Below are positions 12,241 through 24,899 of a DNA stretch of 64,000 bases, one piece after another. The stretch comes from Magicicada septendecula (taxonomy: Eukaryota > Arthropoda > Insecta > Hemiptera > Cicadidae). Every line of letters starts with the position of its first letter. Position 1 is the first letter of the stretch. Made by a program: the position numbers and the translations under genes. The notes under the pieces are model-generated. The model saw only the letters and a list, made by a program, of their open reading frames with translations, was not told the origin of the DNA and made no database searches. The stretch spans positions 1 to 64,000 of the forward strand of contig JAWRYS010001467.1 of NCBI GenBank assembly GCA_034769895.1. Reading direction: 5' to 3'.

Positions 12241-12841
12241 AAGATTCCGCTGGATGAAGAAGCAAAAAAAGCACATGGCATTCTTGGTACCAGATGGAGG
12301 TCGTTACCAGTTCTGGGTCATGTACTTTGGACTGGAGAATGTGCCCAGTACCTTCCCATGGATGATACACAACGTGCTAACAAGGTTCTTACAGGAGTGT
12401 TGCCTTGTCTATCTCGAAGATATAACAATCTACTCCCCTGACTGAGAAACTCACCTGTGACACCTTGATCAAGTCCTGGAAAGGTTGTAGATGCACCAGC
12501 TAACCTGCACCCTCATTAAGTGTCACTTTGGCAAGGAAGAAGTCTCATTTCTGGGACATGAGATAACATTGGATGGCAAACTTCCACAGCAGTAGCACCT
12601 CAGAGCAATTGAAGAACAGCCGGCACCCAGCACCAAGATAGAGCTGCAACACTTTTGAAGGACCTGCAACTGGTTGCAAGAATAGATTCCTTGTATGCCA
12701 GAATCTCCACGCTGTTAATGGACCTGACGTGTATGAAAAGGTGGCACTGGGGCAAGTAAATACAGTGATCCTTCGAAGAGGTCAAAGCCGTTTTCTGGCA
12801 GCTGTTAAAGCTATCATGGCTGGAGTGAAACATGCTGATGT
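12241..12841 (+). pseudogene. Old Ty3/gypsy RT - RNase H remnant, split by element B1
   Basis: A frame starting near 12254 carries PDGGRYQFWVMYFGLENVPS and CCLVYLEDITIY, a decayed RT core in which the catalytic YxDD reads YLED. Later, in shifting frames, come a FLGHEI-like motif (12547-12566) and connection-domain text (near 12650-12800). The frame resumes across the B1 insertion at 22054 with a YLQMDA-like RNase H start. Many frameshifts and stops are present. Such a polymerase would copy element RNA; this copy cannot. Confidence 0.75.
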
Positions 12842-14352
12842 TGTGACGATTTAATAGGGTTGAATAGCACAAAATAAAAAAAAGGTAAAAATAATATAAT
12901 CCTAAATGAAACTACATAATTTCTATAATTTCTCTCCCTATGAAATAAATAGAAAACTAAATACTGTTAAACAAATAAATATGTAAACCACCTCCTGTTT
13001 CTTCAGCGAGTATTAAATTATAGAGAGACGTAATAAACCAGCAATTTAAAATAAGTAAAAATAATAATTAATAAATTAAGAACTATTTATCGCGCTGGTA
13101 AATAACAACACGCGCGGACAAGCACTTCGCTAAGCCAGCGGTGCGCGCCCCAAAAGTTAGTTGTAAATCAGACTCCGCAGCGAGAACAACACAGTTGAAA
13201 GTGTAGGCAGTAAATACAAAATTATAGAGAATGAAAGAATATGTCGTTCACTCTCTTAGTTTCTTTAAGCTAATGCGTAGTAAAGCTGATAGCAATAATT
13301 ATCAGTAATTTCAATATGTTTAACATCTTTGATACGTTTTAAGTATGTGTTTATGACATCTCTGCAGTTGATTTAATATCACGTCAACGTGATAGAGATC
13401 ACAGTATATGTAACAGTTTAACTATAAGTAAAAAGTGCGGTAAACCGAAGTAAGTGAGTTCAAGTGAAAGTTTCCCACCACCGCCAGCACCAGAATCTCA
13501 TAAACCTTGGAAAAAGAGAAAACCACACCTTCCATTATTACACCTTCTTCAGTCTCCAGGATAGACCAGAAGCCACTGAGCCACCGTTTACTACAGACAA
13601 CCCCGATTCGCCGAGGATACTACATACAGGTGATACAGAAGTCAAACTTCTGTAGTTCAGAAATTACTTAATAAAAATATGAAAGACAATTGACACCAAA
13701 ATAAAATTAATATAATTATACAAAAGACTGGCCGAATTAAATTACCATTGTAACATTGTAATAAACAATATGATGTATTTAGCTTTAATGACTATAACAT
13801 GCTAATATTAATAAGTCCATTCTTCAAATGGCAGCAAAAGTAAATTTTTTAACTGTAATATAAAGAAAGGATATATCTCGGATCCGAGGGTATGAATTAC
13901 CAAAGTTTTATAAATAATTAACCAAGTTGATTAATGAATACATTATGCAGTTATTATTTTTTAATATAGTTAACTAATCAGTTGAACGAAATAGAGTAAA
14001 CGAAAAGTAGGTTAAGTATATATATGTATGTTTTAACTATACAAATCACAAGCCTAATTAATTTTTAATAACAAGACAGTAACTCATTTTCTTTAATGCT
14101 AATTACCAGGTATGTAAATAAAGAGATGTCATGGACGTAAACATGCGTGGATTAATTTGGCAACACGAATCTAATATTCCTTAATTCACAGGTTCCAGTT
14201 AAGTGTTTTGTTACGTTGTATTTTAATTAAATATAACATTTTGTGAATATTAAGGCAGCCTGTTTAATTGACTGATGTCAATTAACCGGGCTCCCGAGGT
14301 TATAATGGTCATAGTATACAGAAGTTATAAAAGATAGTATACAGCCGTTATA
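12842..14352 (+). repeat. B1 5' LTR
   Basis: Starts TGTGACGATTTAATAGGG and ends GCCGTTATA. It matches 20544-22053 along its length. A 63-codon frame at 13464-13655 recurs in the 3' LTR (21167-21358); it lacks an ATG start and is probably not a gene. Confidence 0.92.
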
Positions 14353-14355
14353 AGA

Positions 14356-14369
14356 TGCGCCACTCTGCT
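14356..14369 (+). promoter_or_regulatory. B1 candidate primer-binding site, complementary to tRNA-iMet 5' end
   Basis: TGCGCCACTCTGCT lies 3 nt after the LTR, where a PBS is expected. It is the exact complement of nucleotides 1-14 of eukaryotic initiator tRNA-Met (AGCAGAGTGGCGCA). Ordinary PBSs pair with a tRNA 3' end and start TGG; no such site is seen here. Confidence 0.55.
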
Positions 14370-14977
14370 ATGCTAAGTAATTGCTATGCTAAATGCTAAT
14401 TGCTTTTAATGCTTTGCTAATAAATAAAAGACTAATTGGAGTTACTGCAATAAAGAAATAAAAAAAAGGCTATATATAAAAAGCTTAATAATAAAAATAA
14501 AAATAAAATAAAACAATAATAGTAATAATATATTAGTACAAAAGATTTGCAATTATTATTAAGAAAAATAATATATGTAATGATAAATTAATTCTGTAAA
14601 CCCATGTTGAAGCGTGCACAGATTGTCACCCCCCAAAGTAAGCGTGAGAGCAAGAACAAACAGGAAATATATTAACGTGTTAGAAACTGTATAAACTATG
14701 CCTTTGTTATAAGCGTATGTGCAACAATGCGTAATTTCTCCCCTTGCATAGGAATGTTATCGCCTAACAACAGTAGTCATAATATGTCATGTCATGTCCT
14801 GTGAAACTCTGTGTGAGATCCCCTTCTATATCTGCATACGAGCTATTATTCTCTCTGTGAATTGAAAGGTATTTGATTCCACAAAACTAAAGATAGTCAT
14901 ATACAGTGATATAATTAATATAATCAAACTGATGTTGATTAGTATAAGTAGATTACCACAATTAGCATATTAAGACA

Positions 14978-16607
14978 ATGTCTCAATTTAACCCGGATTT
15001 GTTATTAAAAGACGAATTATGCTATGAAGCACTTTTACGCGGTTTACCTTTGCAAACATAACGGTCGCAGAATTACGCAAAACGTTACGCGAAAACAAGC
15101 AAAATATACCTACCCAGTTAGATAGATTGAACGAAATAGAACTTGAAAGCGAAGTAGAAACGTGTTATGCAAAATATAGGGAATTGACATCAATATCGCA
15201 AACCCTCCACGACGAAAAATCACCCGCCATAATCTTGCGTACCACGCAACGGATAGAGCATTTAAACCGTCGCATAAACAATTTATTAAACTGGCCCGGA
15301 GCTACTGTAACATCCCGTGACGTGCAAAAATTTTCAGATGAAGCATTGCAGCAATTACCAACGATAATAAGAAACCTACGTCGTAAATCAGACTCATTTA
15401 AAATGGACGAAATAGAAGAATCTCTTTCTAGATTAAATATCACACCATCTCAATCACCCACCATAGAACAGAGACCCACTACCGTGACTTTCGAATTTCC
15501 ACAAGTATCAAGTGTAGAACCGAATGCAGATCAGACGCTTCATAGAAATGTGAATACCACACCAACAGCGGAATCCTCACCTCCAAATGCCCAGCGTAGT
15601 CTCAAATATAATAATGCTTTAAGGAGTAATCATGTGTTACCACCCTCTGCGATTCAGTGTCGAGACACCCGAGAATAAAATCTCACGTGAACTTTAGTGC
15701 TAACCTATATGGAAAGATAACTCATCCCGTAGAAAAGATTTTACCAGAAATCCAATATACCGATGGATTAAGTATTATCAAACTGTTAGCGTTCATAAAA
15801 CACCTTTTACAAATCAAAGACTTACAGCAACTGAGCGATAGCCAGATATTCCCAGTCATTATGACTAAATGTAGACCACCATTAAAAGACCGTGTACAGG
15901 AGTCAATGAATTTTCAGCATTCCGTAGACCAACTACATTCTGCCTTAATAAGACATTTTATTCCAACGGGAATTTATGAAGAATTGAAACGGAACACAGT
16001 ACTTAGAGTACAAGGAGCGCACGAGAGACTCGCGCACTATATTTCAGAGATAAGAGAATCTTCATTATTACTAAAGGTAAATTTGAGCGAACCACAGTTA
16101 GTAGAAACGATTCTGGTAGGATTATCCCCAGAAGAGAGATCGCGATTAGTACTGATCAATAAACCCAACACTTTTGCAGAATTAGAACAATGCTGTATCC
16201 ACTCATCAAACATATGGTACTCGGACCAAAACAGACGTGCTTTAATTCCTCAGGCACAACGCAGAAACGAAACACCGCCCCTGGTATCAGAACCGAGAAT
16301 ACACCGTGATAGTCGACACTTTAGATCTCCGAAACCTTCACGCTACCAACCTGCACAAAATTATCAGCTGAAATCCCAACCGAATATGAGCGACACAGTG
16401 AGTAGAGAAAAAAGATGCTATAACTGCGGTAAACAAGGTCACATTAGTAGGTACTGTAAAACAGAAACAGCACTACCAAAAATCCTCTCATTCAAAAAAC
16501 ATGTTAAGGCAGTGAGTGCCGAAATCCTGTGTCTCCTGCCGCGTCGTAAGAGTAGACAAAACCGAGAAGTACAAAACCAAAAAAAAAAAAATAAAAAAAA
16601 AAATTAG
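14978..16607 (+). pseudogene. B1 gag, frameshifted
   Basis: Begins MSQFNPDLLLKDELCYEALL at 14978, matching the Gag start of B2/B3. A frameshift after about 24 codons (near 15046) moves reading to the frame covering 15127-15678. A second shift near 15660 moves to the frame ending at 16607. The C-terminal part carries one CCHC zinc knuckle, CYNCGKQGHISRYC (16415-16456), typical of nucleic-acid-binding Gag. The A-rich tail (16578-16603) has no equivalent in B2. Gag would build the virus-like particle; this copy cannot be translated as one protein. Confidence 0.85.
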
Positions 16608-16708
16608 TACAAAGGTTTTGTAAAATATATAAAAACACTTGGTAAGTTTCACAAATTTTTGAAACTTACCAAGTGTTTTTATATATTTTACAAAACCTTT
16701 GTATTAAT
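16603..16708. repeat. 49-bp near-perfect palindrome with 8-nt loop
   Basis: Arms 16603-16651 and 16660-16708 are reverse complements with a single mismatch; the loop is 16652-16659. It lies between gag and pol and is absent from the matching position in B2/B3. Confidence 0.92.
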
Positions 16709-16759
16709 ATGTTTCACCAAGTGCCCAACGAGTCATCAATTAATATCGTGAAAAAAAAT

Positions 16760-19700
16760 TAGACCCCTATGTAGAAAGATTTGTCAATAGATGCAACTCA
16801 ATTACTACATGCAAATCCAGTGTGTGTCAATTACCATATGTACAAGTAGACCTTGGCATTACGAAAATACTAGGATTAATTGATTCCGGATCAACACGGA
16901 GCTTAATTAGCCAACAGTTAGCCGAAACATTAGCCAAACACCACCTTGTTAAACGTAGTCAACCGGTGAATATGAAATGCGCTACCGCTAATAACCAAAA
17001 ATTAACAATAAAACTCAGCGTTACTATCAAACTAAAAATTAAAAATTTAACATGGTATTTTCCAGTATTATTATCTGAAGAATTAGGACCAAACTTAATA
17101 TTAGGAGCGGACTTCATAAGTAAAACAGGTATAATTCTTGACATGTATGATAAGAAGTATTATTTTAGATTCGACCGTACCCAAAAATATAATTTTGACT
17201 TCAAAGTAAATAACAGTAAAGGTACAGAAACATCCGCAACGCACGTAGTACACCACGAACCTGCACTAGATCATTTAGAGAGTAAAGATAAACAAAAAAT
17301 ACAAAATCTAATAAAAGAATTTTCCACCGTTCTAACCCCAAAGTTAGGTTTAATGAATCTAATAGAGTACAAGATCAATCTGAACGATAATAAAGTAATC
17401 CGACTGCATCCATATAAGTTATCTCCTCCAAAAATGGAAATCATGAGAAATCAAATCAATAAATTGTTAGAACAACAAGTTATAGAACCTTCCACTTCAC
17501 CGTATTCATCACCCGCGTTCTTAGTACCCAAAGGCACTGATAAACATAGATTAGTCGTTGACTATAGACAATTAAATACAAAGATAGAATTCGAGTCCAT
17601 ACCGCTCCCCGACATCCACAGCGCCTTCCACTATTTTACAAAAGCTAAAGTTTTCACCATAATGGATCTCAATCAAGCATTCCACCAAATACCATTATCG
17701 GAAGAATCCAAACATCTAACCGCTTTCGCAGTCCCGTTCAACCTGTACCAATTTACAAGAGTACCCTTTGGAATCTCCCAAGGAAGTTCTGTTTGTAGTC
17801 GATTGTTAGAAAAAATATTCCAAGACGTAAAATTTAAATTCGTATACCACTACCTAGATGACATAGTAATTTACAGCGAATCCATGGAACAACATCTTCA
17901 TAATTTACGCGAAATCTTATCCCAACTAAAGAACGCCGGATTAACCGTAAACCCAAGAAAAATAAATTTTGCCGTTAACCAATTCTCATTTTTGGGTCAC
18001 ATAGTATCTGCCGACGGAAAGGTAAGCATAGACCCAGAATGTACCCGTGCAATCAGAGGAGAATTTTTACCACCACGTGATACGAAAGGAATAGCCCGAT
18101 TTTTGGGAATGATAAATTACTTCCACAAGTATATTCCACACCTAGCTGATATAGCAGCACCCTTAAATGCGTTTAGAAAAAAAGGAGTAAAATTTGAATG
18201 GACCCCTCAACAGCAAACAGCATTTGACAACCTGAAAGAAAGTATAATACAACCTCCAGTATTACAACTGGCCGATTTCACGAAACCATTTATCGTACAG
18301 ACAGATAGTTCAAGTGTAGCCCAAGTGTAGCCTTAGGAGCAGTCATATATCAGGAAGTAGATAATTCTAGATTACCGATCAGTTATGCCTCGCGAACCCT
18401 AACCGATCAGGAAAAGAAATTCTCCGCATACGAATTAGAATGTTTAGCCGTAGTATTCGCATTCGAGAAATTCAAGCCATTTTTAGAACATAAAGAATTT
18501 CTGTTAGAAACGGATAATCAAGCTTTATAATGGTTATTAAATCACCCTAAACAGTTAGGTTGTATCGGAAGATGGTATTGAGATTAAATTGTTACAAGTT
18601 TAAAGTACAACACATTCGTGGCACCCAAAATGTAGTAGCCGATACACTATCCCGTATGTTCCAGCAGCCGAGTAAGGAATCCGAACATAATGAAAGAGGT
18701 GAAACATCAATAATAAATACCCTAATAACTGAATTCCCACTGGCATTTACTGACATAGTTCAGTATCAACAACAAGATCCTTCCTTAAGTAAAATAATTG
18801 AACAGATCAATAAAGGAAATACTTCAGATAAATATATATTGAGTAAGAGAGTATTATGTTATAAACTAGCAAATGGAAAATCCTTGAGAGTAATTGCCCC
18901 GGACATTATTAAACCAATGTTTATGCAATACTACCACGCATCCACCATTGGAGCTCATATGGGTATTAATAAAACCATACATCGTATTAGAAAAGAATAT
19001 CATTGGGGAAATATGAACAGCGAGATAGCTAAGTTCGTAAAAGAGTGTAAATTGTGTGCACTCAGCAAACCTGCGAGAAACAGCCACATTGGTAAATTAA
19101 TCTCAGACTCCCACGACACCCTTTTCAAAAATTTACATAGATTTTTCCGGCCCTTATCCACGTTCAAAATCCGGTAACACCATGCTACTCATTTGCGTAG
19201 ATTCATTTACCAAATTTGTCTGGATGTATCCCATGCGACGAGCATTAGCATCAACCACAGTGAAAATTTTACAAGAGAGATTATTTAAAGACTTTGGTAC
19301 ACCAGTACACCTAGTGTCAGATAACGGACCCCAGTTTAAGTCCAAAGAATTCAGGGACATGTGTTTCAGACTAGGCATAGACCATATAACTGTTACAGAG
19401 TACCGTCCACAAGGTAATATCGCTGAAAGGTATTTGCGAAACTTAAAATCCGCTTTAATAGCCTATCATGCAAACGACCAGACATCATGGGACCAGAACC
19501 TATCCTGGATCCAATCTGCTTTCAACTCAGCATATCACGAAGGACATAAATCTACACCCTTTGATTTGTTGTACAAATATAAACCAAATCACCCATTATC
19601 CACAAAGTGGAAAATACATGAATTGCTACCCAGCGAAATCAGTGTTAAAAATATAAAAAAAATAGGAACGAAGCTCGCGCAAATCTGAGAGTAAACTTAA

Positions 19701-19981
19701 GAAAATCGAGAAAATATCACGAGCGTGATAGTAAAGAAATTAAGTATCAAGTCGGAGACCTAGTGATGTACCAAACTCATCCGACGAGTAGTGCAGTTGA
19801 TAAGACCACCTCCAAGCTATCTTACCGATGATGTGGCCCTTACAGGATTCACAAATATTTAACGCCTGTAACCGTAGCACTGTATGACCCCACTACGGAT
19901 AATTATGTACGAAGAAGTCATGTTTCCCAGATAAAATATTATCACGGAAATTGTTCTGCTAGTGAGCAAAGAAAGAAATGA
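16760..19981 (+). pseudogene. B1 pol: protease, RT, RNase H, integrase; decayed
   Basis: The longest open part is 16822-18330: protease with LIDSGSTRSLIS (catalytic DSG), then RT with DKHRLVVDYRQLN and the catalytic YHYLDDIVIYS. A short duplication of gtgtagccc at about 18310-18330 shifts the frame in RNase H. A TAA replaces a Trp-region codon near 18528. A further shift near 19130 precedes the integrase core (MLLICVDSF, SDNGPQFK, TEYRPQGNIAERY at 19182-19440), another lies near 19660, and a TGA near 19830. TGA at 19979 ends it. Unlike B2/B3, the integrase D,D,E region is undeleted. Function in the family: maturation, DNA synthesis and integration. Confidence 0.88.
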
Positions 19982-20530
19982 AGTAAAAAACAATAAATGT
20001 ACTACGAAGTATATTTCCTATATTGTAATTAAGTCACTGTATGCCATACTTAATTACAAAATCGTAAGGTATGAATAAGAATGAGGCCTGATCAACCTTA
20101 CATCCTATTCACCAAAAATAAATAAAAGCGATATGTAAAGTCAACTGACAAATAAAGGTAACGTTACCACAGAAAAATACAGTACTAAGATAAAATTGTC
20201 GACGAACAATTAAAAAAGGAAAGGAAACGCAGTAAGTATGAAAAACACTCTGTGTAGAATAACTCCACTAAACGAGTTAGAAAAAGCTAAACAAAAAACC
20301 GGAAGTAGTATTAAGTAGTAGAATTAAGATACATTTTAGAGATAGTATAGTATTGTATCTTTTAGATAAAAAAAAAAAATTGAATTGATAATAATTCGAT
20401 TATCACATGAGTGAATCACGAAAAGAGAGAGAAAGGGGATTTCACACGGAAGCTCGTACCAAATTCCCAGTGTAATTCTTAGCTATTTCCCCGTTGAATA
20501 CACATCAGTCACCGACCCAGTGTCTTCTTT

Positions 20531-20543
20531 AAGTGGAGGAGAA
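20531..20543 (+). promoter_or_regulatory. B1 polypurine tract
   Basis: aagtggaggagaa sits directly against the 3' LTR, where plus-strand DNA priming occurs. Confidence 0.75.
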
Positions 20544-22053
20544 TGTGACGATTTAATAGGGTTAAATAGCACAAAATAAAAAAAAAGGTAAAAATAATAT
20601 AATCCTAAATTAAACTACATAATTTCCATAATTTCTCTCCCTATGAAATAAATAGAAAACTAAATAATGTTAAACAAATAAATACGTAAACCACCTCCTG
20701 TTTCTTCAGTGAGTATTAAATTATAGAGAGACGTAATAAACCAGTAATTTAAAATAAGTAAAAATAATAATTAATAAATTAAGAACTATTTATCGTGCCG
20801 GTAAATAACAACACGCACGGACAAGCACTTCGCTAAGCCAGTGGTGCGCGCCCCAAAAGTTAGTTGTAAATCAGACTCCGCAGCGAGAACAACACAGTTG
20901 AAAATGTAGGCAGTAACTACAAAATTATAGAAAATGAAAGAATATGTCGTTCACTCTCTTAGTTTCTTTAAGTTAATGCGTAGTAAAGCTGATAGCAATA
21001 ATTATCAGTAATTTCAATATGTTTAACATCTTTGATAGGTTTTAAGTATGTGTTTATGACATCTCTGCAGTTGATTTAATATCAGGTCAACGTGATAGAG
21101 ATCACAGTATATGTAACAGTTTAACTATAAGTAAAAAGTGCGGTAAACCGAAGTAAGTGAGTTCAAGTGAAAGTTTCCCACCACCGCCAGCACCAGAATC
21201 TCATAAACCTTGGAAAAAGAGAAAACCACACCTTCCATTATTACACCTTCTTCAGTCTCCAGGATAGACCAGAAGCCACTGAGCCACCGTTTACTACAGA
21301 CAACCCCGATTCGCCGAGGATACTACATACAGGTGATACAGAAGTGAAACTTCTGTAGTTCAGAAATTACTTAATAAAAATATGAAAGACAATTGACACC
21401 AAAATAAAATTAATATAATTATACAAAAGACTGGCTGAATTAAATTACCATTGTAACTTTGTAATAAACAATATGATGTATTTAGCTTTAATGACTATAA
21501 CATGCTAATATTAATAAGTCCATTCTTCAAATGGCAGCAAAAGTAAATTGTTTAACTGTAATATAAAGAAAGGATATATCTCGGATCCGAGGGTATGAAT
21601 TACCAAAGTTTTATAAATAATTAACCAAGTTGATTAATGAATACATTATGCAGTTATTATTTTTTAATATAGTTAACTAATCAGTTGAACGAAATAGAGT
21701 AAACGAAAAGTAGGTTAAGTATATATATGTATGTTTTAACTATACAAATCACAAGCCTAATTAATTTTTAATAACAAGACTAACTCATTTTCTTTTATGC
21801 TAATTACCAGGTATGTAAATAAAGAGATGTCATGGACGTAAACATGCGTGGATTATTTTGGCAACACGAATCTAATATTCCTTAATTCACAGGTTCCAGT
21901 TAAGTGTTTTGTTACGTTGTATTTTAATTAAATATAACATTTTGTGAATATTATGGCAGCCTGTTTAATTGACCGACGTCAATTAACCGGGCTCCCGAGG
22001 TTATAATGGCGATAGTATACAGAAGTTATAAAAGATAGTATACAGCCGTTATA
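20544..22053 (+). repeat. B1 3' LTR
   Basis: 1510 bp, matching 12842-14352, followed by the atgt target duplication. Confidence 0.92.
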
Positions 22054-22082
22054 ATGTACCTACAAATGGATGCACTCTGAAC

Positions 22083-22440
22083 TGTACCTACAAACGGATG
22101 TATACTGAAGATGACCTCCACACCGCTAGCCAGGAGCTCAGCTGTGGTGCACTCAAGGTTCCGCTGCTGTAGCAGTACAATGAGGTGGTGGCGAACAAAC
22201 GCCTTCTTTGCGATGGCCGTGCCACCTTCTGCACGACCCGAACACTTATCCCAGTAGCACACGTAGTTGGGTAGTTGAAACCGATGATGCGACGGGGTCA
22301 GGTGTCTTGCTCAACAGAAGTACGTAAGCCTTGTGACGGGCAACAAACTCTATGAGTCCAGACCGCCAGGAGTGGTGTTCCACGCCACGATTTCAAGATC
22401 TCGCTTGAGGGATTGCCATGTTTGTCCATTGTTCATAACA
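22083..22440 (-). pseudogene. Jockey-like LINE ORF2 fragment (APE endonuclease)
   Basis: A minus frame contains CYWDKCSGRAEGGTAIAKKA, then LLQQRNLECTTAELLASGVE and VIFSIHPF. This matches the GGTAI ... LE.TAV.L ... VYRPP pattern of LINE AP-like endonucleases, which nick the target. Upstream text has stops. The fragment stops at the junction with the old Ty3 remnant, next to a ~28-bp imperfect tandem repeat (22055 and 22083). No LINE RT is present. Confidence 0.6.
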
Positions 22441-22449
22441 GACCCATAA

Positions 22450-24322
22450 CACGGCACACTTCCACAAGAAGGAGCAACTTATTTTGGGGAGAGGCAGTAG
22501 CCACGCACGCACGGATGGACCTGAAGGTAGAAGGTAGCCAGGTAGCCTTGCTACTTTCTGCAAGTCATAGTTTGCAAGAATGTCAGTTACAGTGGTGAGA
22601 TCGTCCCTGGAATCTTGGGGTGAGCTCTTGGCTGCAGCTACATAGCTACACTGGGCCAAAGTGGTAGTAGCCTTCAGGGCAGGTTCTGGAGCGGGTGGTC
22701 GGTCGGGTTTTTGGTGGGCAAGCTTGGGTCCAGTGGCAGGTTTTGGCTGGCCCATGGGTTTCACTGAACCTTTCTTTGACTTTACTTTCTTAGGATATCT
22801 AGGTTTGGGTGGCAGTGGCAGGAGAGGATCAAGATCCTTGTCCTGCAGCAGTGGGGCCAAATGCACAATATGAGCTTGGATTCCAGTTCCGAGGGCGCAA
22901 CCTCTGGTTTGGCCTGCTGAGTAATGCTCGGTCTATGTTTTTGGAGGTAACGGCTGCTGTCAAGGCTTAGGCTGAACAGGCTTACTGAGTGTATCCAGCT
23001 GCTCTTTGTAGACAGGCCAGCATCTGTTATTTGCAGCATGGGGGCCACCATAGTTAATACAACATCTGTGGTTGTCAGGAATGGCACAGGCCCGCATCAA
23101 ATGATCGCAACTGCATTTAACGCAGACTGGTGTGTTCCGACAGGCAAAGCTACTGTGGCCAAACCTCTGATACTGGTCTGATGGTGTGAAATCCGATTTG
23201 TCCGATTGATGCTAACGCAGAGCCTGAACAGCCATTTTAACTCTAACAGGGCCTGGGTTGGTTCGCCCTTCTCCACGAGGAGTCTGATGAGGGGCAGTGG
23301 CTTACAGGTGCCACAGGTTGTTTAAAGCTGGGTGGCCACCACATTCTTGTAACCCTTGTCACACAGTTCGTCCATGATGATCTGCAGATCAGGCTGTATG
23401 TCCAATCCCCGTAAGCTTCACTCTGTTGAGGGAATACGTGTGGAATTGGAACGATTCACGTTCCAGTCACTGAATCACCCCGAAGTGCTCTAATGCGTTG
23501 CAGCAGGTCATGTGTACACTCTCACTGGTTTGGAGATAGACTGTTGTGTTCTCTACCAGTGCAACGGCCTTGCGGAGATGGCATGAAAAGCCGATAATAC
23601 CTGTGACATTTGTTACAAATATTGGTGGAATCTGACCTTCGGAGGTACGGCTAGGTGCAACCTCAGTGGAGGCTTGCGATTCCGCTGAATTCGGAAGCGA
23701 ATTCAGAGATGTATTGGATATTGAACTGAGACCTTACCAGCTTGCCGTGTCCTACTACCACCATTCAGTAGAAGCCGAGGTCTCCATGGTCATGGAGTCA
23801 GACTCATGTGGAAGAACTGGGCTGATGGAGTGGCTAGCGGCTGTGCAGCTGGAGGGTCCAGACCTTGTGGCCAAAGTTGGCCCTAACAAGCACCTTTCAC
23901 TATCTTGTGTGGGTCGAGCAGGACTGCCCGCCCACGTCGGAGGATTCCGGCAGTCACAAGTGACCAACTGGGGGGCTCACTGCCGCACAGTGCATTAGTG
24001 GCGCTATCAGTTGGTCTGGTGCTGACTACCTCAGCCCTTTGCGCAGCGGGTGTCCGGGAGCTTAACTATGACACCGTCACAGTGACAACAGAATCTGTGG
24101 CTCTACCTCTACTCTCAAACTCCCCGGCTTCTGCTGGGCAGTGCTACCTAAATGACTTACCTGCACTATGCGGCAGGTCCCAGTCGTCGATTGCTTGACT
24201 TCTTGCTGGCTGCACGGCAGGTCCTCTTTCATTTCCACGTCAGCTGGATGGTGCCCAGTTTGCATACGCAGTGGCTTCTTCTTCTTCCCTGCTGTCGTTG
24301 TTGTTGACTGCCTCTTCTTCAT
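22450..24322 (-). pseudogene. Jockey-like LINE ORF1 (Gag-like, zinc knuckles)
   Basis: A possible start at 24322 gives a Lys-rich N-terminus (MKKRQSTTTTAGKKKKPLRM). The centre (about 23020-23190) reads YQRFGHSSFACRNTPVCVKC then HRCCINYGGPHAANNRC. This is the CCHC zinc-knuckle block of Jockey-type ORF1 with the first Cys region altered. The C-terminal part (22393-22866 frame) is Pro/Lys-rich (LPPKPRYPKKVKSKKGSVKP). Several stops and frameshifts separate these blocks. In the family the protein coats element RNA. The order ORF1 then endonuclease on the minus strand supports one decayed LINE. Confidence 0.65.
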
Positions 24323-24469
24323 TGCAGTTGAGGGTGAGGCTGGTCCTCTTCTGTGCTGTCAATTTTATACCCTACTTCCTTGCTCTCTCAACGCAGTAGT
24401 GACCTGATCACCCAATCCCTGTGACGGCAGTGACAGACATCTGCTCCCCATGCCAGCCACAAACAGCTA

Positions 24470-24890
24470 GTGCGAATTGGAGAGCTCACAGTGAGCCAGT
24501 CAGGAACTGGCAGTCCTCTGATTGGCTCACGGCAACACCAACATGTGAGGCATGAAAGGAGTGCTGCTAGGTGGCAAAATTCTATTCTGTTGAACAATGT
24601 GAAGAAAGCGACAGAAAAGAAGAGAGAAATTGAAGAGAAAGAAGTTGAAGCAAAGCTCATCAACTGGGACACCAGCAGGCCCTACATCCTGCTGCTGAGT
24701 GATGAGGACTGCGGTGCAGACTAATAACAAGGGCAGAGCCACCGAACATTACACTGCAGCTCGTGGGGAATGATTGCCATGGTAGCAACAACTAGTGTCC
24801 TTGCCCAAAGGCCTTTTTAAGGGCCACAAATATAATAAGTTGTACAACTGGCACCATTTGTTTTGTGACAGTTTGTAATAAATAATAATA
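24470..24890 (+). repeat. Second copy of the 12006-12240 repeat, ending in a TAA-rich tail
   Basis: Shares the LDNVKKA / EEKE.EAK block with 12.0-12.2 kb and ends aataaataataata just before the hAT terminus. The tail resembles the 3' end of a non-LTR or SINE copy, but I cannot assign a family. Confidence 0.45.
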
Positions 24891-24899
24891 GCTCATAAG

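Larger units (their letters stand above)
12842..22053 (+). mobile_element. Osvaldo-like Ty3/gypsy LTR retrotransposon B1, full length, decayed
   Basis: Two direct LTRs (~1.51 kb) flank gag and pol in PR-RT-RNase H-integrase order. Both outer flanks carry atgt (12838-12841 and 22054-22057), a 4-bp target duplication. The RT variant with AFHYFTKAKVFTIMDLNQAF resembles the Osvaldo lineage of Ty3/gypsy as I remember it; that clade call is tentative. It interrupts the older Ty3 remnant. By eye the LTRs differ at roughly two dozen sites, so the insertion is not recent. Confidence 0.9.

Noticed and set aside
13464..13655. 63-aa ORF repeated identically at 21167-21358
   Set aside because: Lies inside both B1 LTRs, starts on GTG and has no recognisable domain; repetition is due to the LTR.
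22661..24407. Plus-strand Gly/Cys-rich ORFs
   Set aside because: Antisense to the LINE ORF1 remnant with its zinc-knuckle block.
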